A stretch of 64,000 bases of DNA. Origin: Aphanomyces cochlioides (taxonomy: Eukaryota; Oomycota; Saprolegniomycetes; Saprolegniales; Verrucalvaceae). This document shows, one piece after another, positions 51,715 through 62,300 of the stretch (position 1 is the stretch's first letter; every line of letters begins with the position of its first letter). Below the pieces are notes generated by a model. It was given only the letters and a program-made list of their open reading frames with translations, was not told the origin of the DNA and ran no database searches. A program made the translations under genes and the position numbers. The DNA lies in the NCBI GenBank assembly GCA_019828595.1, contig JAHQRK010000011.1:1860001-1924000 (forward strand), written 5' to 3'.

Positions 51715-52322
51715 CAAGGCTAATTTTTGTCAAAGAGAGCCAAGTTTGTTCCCCCATTTCGGCTCATGACAATGCTGTTCCAATGGTAGATGCAGTTGGT
51801 CGGGTCAGTGGCCACCTTGACTTAGAATATAGCTGCCCTTCGACATGAAGGACGTGTCGAGAAGAGCCGATGGTCGTGCTGTATCTATGACTCTGGCCAG
51901 CTGAGCGAGGTAGCGCCATGTGGCTCAAGTTTGATCGACGTCGTTGCCTTGTAGCCGTGTGATTGCTGCGATCTATGCTGGTAAGGACTGTCGTCGTCCA
52001 TGGAATAGAGCTGGCGATGTCCATCGATGGCGTACTGTAGCAGGAGTGAAGCTTGACAGTCTTGATCATGTTGACGCCAACAGTTTGACCAGATGCAGGT
52101 GGAGCATGGAATGGTTTCTTTGGCGAAGAGAGGTTGATATCATTGACAGACAGCCGCGCGATTGATGGGCTCGTCAGAGGCTGTCCTCCTTCTCAGAGCT
52201 GGTTCTCCACCGGCTATCGCCTGGCTTTTTCGACTCGAATTGTCGTGTCGCCGCGCATGACGACGGAAAATCCTCGGAAAGCACACATGAGATAAATATA
52301 CTCGCCACGGTGGATAGACTAA
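51715..52322. other. Intergenic, no supported gene
   Basis: Short frames only, no domain signs. Confidence 0.45.
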
Positions 52323-52784
52323 CTACACGAGGACTTCCAATTGAACTTTGTCGAGGAGCGCATATTGCTGGCCAGGAGTCATGGCTGTGCACAAGAAATC
52401 GAGCTCGTCCCACGCGAGGGCGAGTGGCGCTTCATGGAGCGGCATGGGCATTTCGATCGAGACGGTCTTTTGCTTCTTGGGAGACGACGCCATGTCGTCG
52501 CTTCGATGTTGTCGTTTCTTGCGGTCGAGTTTCAACTGGTTGAGATTGGCTTTCTCGCGGTGAAAGTCGCACAGCTTGTGGCGCTTGCCATTACGTTTGA
52601 ACGCGCGCACGTTCAAGCATTTGCCCGTGCGATAGCAGCACTTTTCATCTGGAGACGGCACAAGGGAGGTCAAGCTGTCGGTCGAGTCGATGAGCCATGT
52701 TGGCATGGCCGATTCCAACAGCGACATGAGAAAGTTGTCGGACTGGTTGGCGCTGCTGCTGCTCACTGCTGTCATGGTGGTCAT
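52323..52784 (-). CDS. Small Cys/His-motif protein, oomycete type
   Basis: Single exon, 153 residues from MTTMTAVSSS (an upstream open extension to 52967 is less likely). The Ser-rich N-terminus is followed by a compact motif CCYRTGKCLNVRAFKRNGKR with HKLCDFHREKANLNQ and a Lys/Arg-rich stretch. This C-C...C-x-x-H arrangement looks like a small zinc-binding fold and resembles a motif seen in many oomycete proteins of unknown role, some with nuclear signals (SPKKQK here). The C-terminus (LAWDELDFLC...) is acidic/hydrophobic, as in activation domains. A transcriptional role is possible but not shown. Confidence 0.7.
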   Translation of the reverse strand: MTTMTAVSSSSANQSDNFLMSLLESAMPTWLIDSTDSLTSLVPSPDEKCCYRTGKCLNVRAFKRNGKRHKLCDFHREKANLNQLKLDRKKRQHRSDDMASSPKKQKTVSIEMPMPLHEAPLALAWDELDFLCTAMTPGQQYALLDKVQLEVLV

Positions 52785-53713
52785 AGCAGGTTGAATGCAA
52801 GTTGAAAAGTGCGACGATCCATCTTGATGCTTGGTACTACACCAGTGGGCTCTGGAAGTTGCCCGACGCAACGAGCGCCACCTCTTCGTTTGGACGATAG
52901 CATGTTCCTCCAACTGGTGGGCAAACTTGGCGTCAAATATGCTCCAAAGCACTCGAAATTCTATCAAGTGTAGATAAAATCCAGTTGCACAACCAAATCA
53001 CACTCCCTGACTTTAGTGCCATTTCAATGACAATTTGAATAACAACAACCTGACTTTAGTGACTTTCTATCGCACATTCAGTTGAAAGAGTAGGATGTAT
53101 ACATACAGACATGTCCTTCAAGTGAGGTAGACGACAGTACGACGTGTGAATCTCACGTTTTTTTGGAAGCATCATCTTCATGAGCATGTCAAACTTGCGA
53201 TGGACATGCCGATTCTTGAATTGAAGTAGGCGCAGCAGCACGTGATCAAGACGAGATGCAGCTATTCGTAATTGCCGCTCTATCGTTCAGCTACAAGCCG
53301 CAGTGCTAAGGTAGATAGATTCCATCGTTCTAGCTTGCCACTGACGTTCTTGTGGCTCGAGATAGACAGCGCCGGTTCAACATACTCGACACAGGATGCA
53401 GCGACATTCTTTGCGTTCATGTGAACGCATGTCGTTCGACAGAAATTTTTTTTGGCCGCCGCAATCAAATGAGATGGACAGCTCACGATGGACTGGAAAG
53501 GACACACCGTCTCGTAGACTTTCAAGGGCCAGAGAGAGAGATTTCACGCTGATCCTTTCTAGCTCATCGCATTCTGGCCAACTTGAAAAGTGATATGGCC
53601 AGCGCGACGCCAAGGAGCATCCATATTTTGCACCCGACGAGATCTTCAGCGTCATTCGACTTGATGGCCGTCCAGGGAGATGAAAGCTTGAGAGGGCAAG
53701 AGAGTTGCTCATG
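52785..53713. other. Intergenic, no supported gene
   Basis: The sequence CTGACTTTAGTG occurs twice near 53007 and 53052. A minus-strand frame at 53377-53724 has protein-like stretches but no family and may be 3' UTR of the permease. Confidence 0.4.
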
Positions 53714-55337
53714 TTACGACGCATTGGTCATTGGTTTGACTTGGATCGTGCGGACTTCGGTGCTGGATGAGTTGGGTTCGACCGAGAACCAAGTCGATGG
53801 AGCTTGCAACGAGATGCGAAGCCATGCCGTCGACCGTCGCATCGTCCTTGTATGGTTCTTTGCTACAGCGAGCAATTTTAAATCTTCGCTCATGGAGATG
53901 CTAGGACTTACCAATATGCGCAAAGAGGAGCGAGTTCTCGTCGGCGGAAAAAGTTTGTCGATGTTTGGCGTACACAACGTAGTAGATCGAGAGAGCGCCA
54001 AGGACGACGACACAGACAAGGAGCGAGGCGTAGCCGTCGTCTTGGAAGAATAAAGTCGAGACAAGGCTTAGAGCAAACGCGAACATGGCAAAGATTGCCC
54101 CGGGAATCCCCACAGGGCTCACAAACAAACGCTTGATGTGGCTGTGGTTCCATCGGAGATAGATAAAACCCAAGCAGTGCGCCATGTGCGCGAGGAAACC
54201 AAAGATCATGCCCATGTTGTAGACCACCGTGTCGAGCCTCGCGTTGGAAAGAAGGCAGAAGCACATGCCAGAACTAACCACCAAGATGACAAGCAGCGCA
54301 TTGGCATGCGTCTTGAATCGAGCGTTCGTCGTCGCCAACTGGGACGGCACCAACTTGGATTGAGCCATTGCGACGAGGATGTTGCTGGCCGCAAGAGCAA
54401 ATGTCGGTGAAGATGACATGCCCGCCGGAAGCGAGAGCAGTGTCGATGCTGCCTCGGTGATGTTGAAGCTCGAGGAGAAGCCGCCGTTCATGACGGCGAC
54501 GGCAGAAGCAAGATTCATCGCCCCGGGAGGCAACGAGATGGACGTCATAAATGTACACCACGACATGACGAGCAGCGTCAACAGGCTTGCAATTTGTCCT
54601 TTTGGAATCAATCGCTTGGGCTCTGTCAAGTCATTGCTGAGCGTACTGAGCGCCTCAATGCCAATAAACATCCACGACGCCACGGGCAGGACAGTGAAAA
54701 AGTTGGCGAAGCCGCCGATGAACATGTTGTCCTTGCCGCCGCCGTAGAGCGAAATGTTGGCAAAGCTCATCGCACCCAAGTAGTACACGAGGAAGACCAT
54801 CACGGCGAGGTTTGCAAGCGTCAAGACAAATCTCCAGAAGAGCCGTCCGCCGATCAAGAGAGTGCCAAAGGACAGAGTTTTGTTGACGAGCCAAACGAGC
54901 GGCGCATACGAGAGCAAGATGGGCCATCGCGTTGCGAGGATTTGAGTCGTCGCAAGGTTGCAGCTCGTGACGAAGAGCGTGTACTCGAGGAGTTCGCAGC
55001 AACCAGCCATGAAGCCAAGGTAAAACCCAAGCATGCAACGAGCAAGGCAATACACTCCACCGGGGAACGAGATCGCGCTCACCACTTCGGCAATCGAGAG
55101 CACCATGCAGAGATAAGCCATGCCCATGAGAAAGATGCCAAGACCGTAGTTTGCGGTACCGGCAACGAGACCGACGTTCCACAGGAAGGATTGCCCACCG
55201 ACGACGGCGATGATCCCGAGCGCCCACACATCCAGCGCGCTCGACGACTTCTTGGACGAGGTTTCACTCATGACTTCAACGGTGGAGAGCGAAAATAGAC
55301 CATCGAGGTTGCTATGTTGCTGCTCCATAGACAACAT
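53714..55337 (-). CDS. Amino acid/polyamine-organocation (APC) family permease
   Basis: Two exons: 55337-53912 and 53862-53714, intron 49 nt; product 524 residues if the start is MLSMEQQH (55337). Starts at 55328 and 55271 (MSETSSKK) are possible. About twelve TM segments with LDVWALGIIAVVGGQSF, ISFPGGVYCLARCMLG, and IEALSTLSNDLTEPKRLIPK are typical of APC permeases, closest in look to ethanolamine/amino-acid permease types of oomycetes. The second exon adds a basic cytosolic tail (NHTRTMRRSTAW) that a single-exon reading would miss (it would end HIGKS-stop). Transport substrate unknown; plasma membrane likely. Confidence 0.85.
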
Positions 55338-55381
55338 CGTCTGAAAATAGATCACCAGTGGAGCACCAACGTCATTACGAG

Positions 55382-55677
55382 ATGAATTTCCAGCCAGCTT
55401 TGCCGCTGCGCGCCACCCCCGTGGACCTCCTTCGTTGCCATGGAAGCTCGCTTGTTGGTACAACTGCACCTTCTTCATCGTCCAAGGCGACGACATTCAC
55501 AGAGATTGAACTTCAATTGCCGACAAAAACGTTGGAAGTTGCAGCTATCAGTAGCTCGTTCAATGTCGCCACTGAGGATGCGATCGAATTTGAGTCTCTG
55601 CGTGTGAATGTCATCCCCTTGGACGATGGAGAAGGTGCTGTTCTACCAACACGAGCGAGGTACGCCATTTCATCTTG
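55382..55677 (+). CDS. Possible exon(s) of an unidentified gene
   Basis: A frame from ATG 55382 (MNFQPALPLRATPV) reads protein-like (TEIELQLPTKTLEVAAISSS; EFESLRVNVIPLDDGEGAV) and reaches a good donor (gtacgcc, 55660). Further on, a frame at about 55714-55842 (KSTWRQRWLEFLLGDDVFLG) also looks coding, but I could not find an intron that joins the two in frame. No family recognised; it may overlap the permease 5' region. Confidence 0.3.
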
Positions 55678-55842
55678 AGTCAAAAGAATTATGGCTCTTG
55701 TATGCCAACTGAGGAGGTGGAAGCGACGCCGCGGAAATCGACCTGGCGGCAAAGATGGCTGGAATTTCTTCTGGGGGATGATGTCTTCTTGGGTCGAATA
55801 AGCGGCAGTGGTGCAAACCCCTCCATCTACTTCATGAGCTGA

Positions 55843-56368
55843 TGCGAGCAGTCTGCCTTTAGCGCCTATCAAAGAGTTCTCTCGACGGCCTCCTATGAAG
55901 ACTTCCTACCACGACTATCATGGACTGGAGAATGTTGCGCCGTCACTGACGTTCTGCTTGCGCACGTGAGCTTCCGAGTCGATGGAAATCCACGGTCTTC
56001 GCTTGCCGAATGGTCGCGTCATTTCCAGGGGGACCCAGTTGTCATGCTCCAGTGACAAAGACCTCGCTTGCAGGGAAGACTCGCGGAAAACGTTGTTATG
56101 CAGGTTCTGGGGGAATCACAGATCATATCCTGGTTTGGTAGCACCAAGCTGCGGACAAGAATGTGTGGACGACGTCTGCCTCCCTCACGCGGAACATTGT
56201 CGACCTCACGTACGGTACACACACGTCTCTTCCCCAAAGTGTGTTTCTTTTCCATTAAGAGAAAGAGTAGCAGGTCCAAACGTCATGACGCGAATTGACT
56301 TGGATCCACCATGACGGTTGTCTCGTGGCAGTTTCAAGATAATCTAACCGCCGCTTTGGATCGAGCGG
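55843..56368. other. Upstream region of the RCC1 gene
   Basis: No supported gene. A run GAAAGAGTAGCAGG and an ATG at 56311 with a short frame (ending at about 56476) precede the main start, so a 55-codon upstream ORF overlapping the start of the large gene is possible. Confidence 0.4.
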
Positions 56369-59300
56369 ATGGGACAAGCAGAGAGCACGTCCGACAAGAC
56401 GGCGGCGTCGAATGGATGGCCGCTCGCTCGTCGCGTGGACACACGATGGAGTCGCATGACGATGGAACAGCTCTTTGACGAGGAATTTCTCGCCAAGCAG
56501 TACCGACGGACAGGATTTGCCCAACAAGCAAGTTCCCGACGTGGTGGATTCAAGTCGGACTTTCAAGATCCATCCGCACATATATCCAAGATCCTCCTCC
56601 ATGACGACAGCGAAGACGACAACGACGCCGCGCTTGCCGAGACGATCATGGCCTTGGTCGACTATGATCCAGTCGGTCTCGCCAAATTTTCTCTCGCGCG
56701 GCTGCGGCATGCGCTCGTCGCGCATTGCGAATCGGTCGATCCATTCATGACCAAAGTCGAACTGCAGCAATATCTCCTCCGCGGCATCCACACATCGCTC
56801 TCGTCTCGACTACCGTCCATGCTCTCCAAGGAAAGCTCCCTCGCTTGCGATCCCAACGCGTCATCGTCGTCCAGTCGACTCAAATGTCCGTCGCATGAAG
56901 CCGCGCTTGGCGTCCAAGTCTTCTTGTCGCTCGTGCGTACGCTTACACATGATCCAAGCAATCGCTCCGACCGCAAAGAGTTCCTCACTGACGTCATTCC
57001 ATGCATGGAGCAACTCGCACCGCTAGCTCTGGCGTGGAAGCAAGACTTGCCATCCTCTTGCCTTGAGATTGTCGATGCGCTCCAGCAACTCCTCGTTGAT
57101 ATTTGCGTCGACGACAACGACAATGCTACGAAAGCCATGAATGCGCTCCTAAGACTAGCTGTCGCGCGTGGCTCCGTCAGCACATTCCTCGTCGCAGTGC
57201 AAGTCCTGCTCGGTGCGACGGCGACCACAACAACAGCGACGCGCCCTCCGAAAGAGTCGCCCAAAGTGCTCAATCGGCCGTCCAAGATTGTCCTCCGACC
57301 GACTACGACGCCGTCAACTTCATCGACATCCTCAGTTCTTCTTAACCGAGGCGACTCGACAATGCATGAAGAACTGGTCGTGCTCAAGAAGAAACCTCCT
57401 CCAAAGCAACCAGGCACGCTCCATCATCCCGTCCATCCGCTCTCGGCGTTGCTTCCGTCGCCCAAGAAGAACAATGCCACGATCGTCGACCGCGTCGGCG
57501 TCAAGTTTCACCCGCTGGACGTCCAAACCGTCTTGAACGTGCTGGCTAAAGTTGTCCGTGACGCCAATGCCACCGGCGACAACTCGATCCATAACATGGA
57601 CGACGAAGACGACGACGAGCGTGAAGTGTGGAGCTGCGGCCAAAACTCCTACGGCGAGCTATCCCATGGCGACACGACTCCGCGCAAGAGCTTTGAGCGC
57701 GTCGAAGCCCTCCAAGGCAAAGCCATCGTCCAAGTCTGCGCTGGCAACGAGCACACCGTCGCGCTCGCCGCCGACGGCGCCGTCTTTACATGCGGCTACA
57801 ATGACAATGGACAATGCGGCCATGGCGTCACGACGCGGATTGCAAACATGACAGAGCTCACCAAGCTAGACCATCCTGTTGGCCATATCCACGCGTACAA
57901 TGGCTGCGAGCACACGATCGTCGTCTCGACGGATGGACTGAGCGTTGCGTCGTTCGGGTACAACTACCGCGGCCAGCTAGGCCATGGCTCCACGACGAGT
58001 GAGAGCCTCCCGAAGCGGCTCCGCGGCCTCCCCGAGCAGCGCAAAGTCCACCTCGTCTCGTGCAGTTATTACCACTCGCTCTTGAGCTGTAGCCACGGCA
58101 ATGCCATGACCGAAGTCTACGCGTTTGGACGCAACGACTATGGCCAGTTGGGGCTCAACGACACGCTCGACAGACGACTCCCGACGCTCGTTGATGCGTT
58201 CACCAACATCCCGTTGACGTCATTAGCCTGTGGACAATACCACAGCGTTGCGACGACGCAAGCTGGAGGCATCCTCGCGTTTGGAAAGAACGACTATGGC
58301 CAACTCGGTGTCGAGAGCGTGGAAAACCAGTTAGTGCCCGTCGCCGTGCCGACACCGATCGACGCAATCGACGTCCGCTGCGGCTATTACCACACAATCG
58401 TGCTGTGCCGAGGTGCTAAAGTGTATGGCTTTGGAAGGAACGACTATGGTCAACTTGGCGTCGGCGAAAGCAGCCACCGCCTCGCGACCGCAGTGCCAAT
58501 TGAGGAATTGGACGGCAAAGCGATCGTACGCGTCGCTTGCGGGTGCTACCACACAGTCGCTGTCGCTGAAAGCGGATTGCTGTACGTTTTTGGACGCAAC
58601 AACCATGGCCAACTCGGCACAGGCGACACCACCGAGCGCTTGATGCCGTTTCCAGTCGACACGTTTGTTGGCAAACGCGTCGCGATGGTCGCTGCGGGTT
58701 TCTACCACACGATTGTCTTGACGGGCGGTCACGATGAGAAACCACCGCCACCGCGAGACTCGACGTCGTCGGCAGTAGCGGGAACTGCAGCTACAACTTC
58801 ATCAAATTGGATGCCACCATTCCTGGAGAAGAAGCGGAAGAGTATGGATCCGACAGTCGACGACGACAACAACGTTGACGATGGAAACGAAGCTGCTGTG
58901 TATGTCTTGGCCCACTTGGATCGACTCTGCCGAGGATTTATTCCACCCAAGGGCTCCTATCCCGTCTTGGCCAAGAAGGAAACGAAGAAAGGAACTACCG
59001 CGACGTCATCAGCGTCGACAGCAACGCTCGCATCGGGAACAAATGCGTACCAAGCATACTGCGTCGATGTCCAAAGCAGCACGTTTGACGCTCTGAACCA
59101 TATCTTGGACCATTTCCTTGAAACACCTCCAACGCCGACGCCTTGTGGACTCGAGCAAGTCTCCACGCATGTCTACATTGTCTTGGCGGCGCTGCGACTC
59201 GTCCAAGCCAATTTAACGCAGCTCATCCGATGCGGACTCGGCCACGCGGTCGTCCATGAACCTGTGAAACAACAAGACTTGCTGCAGCAACTGAAGAAGC

Positions 59301-62300
59301 TCAATGGCATCTTGGTGCGGTGGATCAATGGTGCCAAGTGGCTTGCAGATCACCACCACGCGACGATGGTCACTGACGAAGCAGTTGAAGCGCTCCTGCT
59401 CGGTTTGGAACTCTTTTATCCGTGTCCGTCGAGCCAGACGCATTTGATCTTTTCCATCCTCAAAGACGCAACAACGCCGTCGTCGTCTCCTTCCACCATC
59501 GTCTGTTCGACATGCCACACCCATGAGATCTTCGTTCCCAAGCAGCGCAAAGTCTTACTAGAGCCGCTGCTCCGTCGAATGGCCGACGACAACTTGCTCG
59601 TTCAATTCCTCCGCCACGATCCAAACAACACATCCAACATCAAAGGTCTCGTATCGGTCTTGCTCGACAAGATCAGCACGTCCACGGACGCTATGCTCAC
59701 GAAACGAGCTTCCAGGGAGACGGCAACGTTTCGGCCGTACATTATCTTGCTCAACGCTGTCCAAAAGCACGTGGCGAGCTGGGCAGGATCCACGACAACC
59801 TGGTCAAGCTCTCTTGCCGCTGCACTGAAAATCGATCGACATGAGCTCGATCACGTACCTCTGTCGTGGCGCTGTTTCCTTGAATATTGCATGATTGTCG
59901 TCGAGCATGCGATTGAAAATGCCAAAGCGGTTGCCATGCTTGCGGTTCTAGACCTCGTAGCTCTTCCTGGTGCTTTAAACGTCCTCGAGGCATCTCTCCT
60001 TGGAGCAGTCGTGCCGTCGCTGACCACAACTCTGCTGCTCTTTCGCCAACACCCGCTCTACGCCATCACGCTCCTTCCGCTAGTCAAAGAACTCTTGCGG
60101 CTTGTCGATGGACTGAACCAACACGTGCCCGAAGTCGTTCAAACCAATGCCCACGTCTTGAACTCTCTTCCTGGAACGATCGACAGTGTGTACAAGTTCC
60201 CGTGGCTGTATGCACTCGAGAAACTACTAGCCCAGCTAGCCGCTGATCTTGTCGCGACTCTTGTCGTCGCTGATCCTCTAAGCTCCATCCCGACACCTCC
60301 TGGCTCAACCACCTCGCTCGTGACGGACTGGTGCAGTCGCGATCTCTTTGCTGGGGGACTCGAGCCGCGTGCTCTAGTCGACCTGCATGGAAATACTCGC
60401 CGAGCCGTCCAGCATGCCCCATTTGGAGGCATGTCGTCGTCCGTCTATCCGATGGCATCAATTGCACTTCCGCTTGTCCATGCGATGACGACGACGACTC
60501 CATCCATCTTACCGCCCATGGCGATTCTTGACGGCGACGACTTCACCAAGTTTGCACAGCGAGTTCGGGAAGTTTACGCTGGGAGAGACAGCACCTATCG
60601 CTTTCTGTTGAAAACCTCACGAGGGCGTTTCCAAGCCGTCGAAGTCTCTCTCTTTCGAGCTCTGCTCAAGCACAGTCATCTCGAGACAGACGCCAGGATA
60701 TGGACAGCAGCTCGTTCGACAAACTCCACGACGGTCGCGCGTGTGTTTCTCCACCAGTGGGCTTTGGTCGCTGAATCGACGCGGACGATGGCTCAGCTAC
60801 AAAATACATGGCAAAACCAAATCGATGGCGCTCCAAGCAATGCTGAAGCCTACCGAGCAGACGTGATCCGTCGCTGCATCTTTCTCCTCTCGATCGCCGT
60901 TGGTGAACCTCTGCCTCTGTCGCCGCCTTACGATCCTCCGCTTCCAAGTGGCAGCGCATTTAGCGGGCCCCGCAGTCTTCACAGCAGCAATCGCTTTGTA
61001 CAACCTGGTATATTGACTCGATATCCTCATTCCAAGTGGAAGCGCGTCCGTGTGCTAGTTCATACTTGTCGAAGATGGAGGAGTTTGTTGAACGCAGACG
61101 CTGCTCCCTCTCAAACCCAGCGCGACGTGGTTGAATTTGCGCTTGCTGCTGACATCTCGGTCGAAGCAATGCGAAGAGAGCTCCTCCAGCACTGCCGACG
61201 CGCCAGCATTCGTGCTCGCGGTCTCGACGCTTTTGGCGACTTGGTCACGTATACTCGCGTCACATCGATGCATGCAACGATATTGCATCGACTTGGAAAT
61301 GTCCTGCGGCAAGAACTCAATGGCCGCCTCTTGAAACATCTAGAAGGCGCTGGACATTTTTACTCGAGCATGGTCGTCGTGTCGTTCGCAACTCTCTTTT
61401 CGGCGCTTTCGCGCATGACTGAAGCAAACCACGACGCCATAAACCACGACCCTCTCTTGCTGGCATGTCTTCAGTGCTGGAGTGTCGTGGTCGAGCCTGA
61501 ATGGTACTGCTTGATGGACAAACTCGCTATCGTCCCTGCGATCCACAACCTTCAGATGCAAAAGAGAGACCAACAGACTCTCCAAGGCGCATTGTGGGCG
61601 GCATTTCGGTACCTCGTCTCGAGCGGTACGGCTGCCGCCATGTCTCCAAATGAAAGCGTGCTCGTGCCACAATGTCCGCAGTGGAATCAAGCATTGGAAG
61701 CGCTCTACGCCGCATTGCACTGGAGTACTGAAGCCATCAAGTCTGCAGCGGTCATGTCGACTGTGTCGCCAACGACTGTCCTGACCTCATCTCGAAGTTT
61801 CAGCGCATTAGATCGTGGGATTCAAAGACGAGTGGTGCTCGCATCAGCGTTCACCCTACGCTTCTGGTTGTTTGTTGCAAAGAAACCTGACGGTGGACGC
61901 CAAATGCTCGTGAGTGTGAGCAGCCACGCCAAGGAGTGGATTCCCTACTGTTGCCTCGTTGAAGGCTCTGATCGCGACGTGCTGCTTGAGGCTGGTCTTC
62001 GACAGCACTCCTTTCAAGAAAGCGTCCAGCGCCACGTGCCTTGCAAACAATGGGTCCACCTCGCCATTGCATACGACGGCGTCACTCTCTTCTTGTACAT
62101 GAATGGACAACTCGAAACATCCAAGCCGATCGCGTCGTTGCAACTTGTCGATCAACCGACGCCAGCTACGCTAACGCTGGGGAAACCAGACAATCAGCTC
62201 GACCCGACTGTCTGCGTGACGGGATTTGATGGACTTCTTGCTCAAGTTGACTTTGATCAAGGCGCGCAATCTCCATCTGCATTCTGCGCCGAGGTGGACG

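Noticed and set aside
54594..55298. 234-codon plus-strand frame rich in charged residues
   Set aside because: Opposite the APC permease; high charge is the usual mirror of hydrophobic codons.
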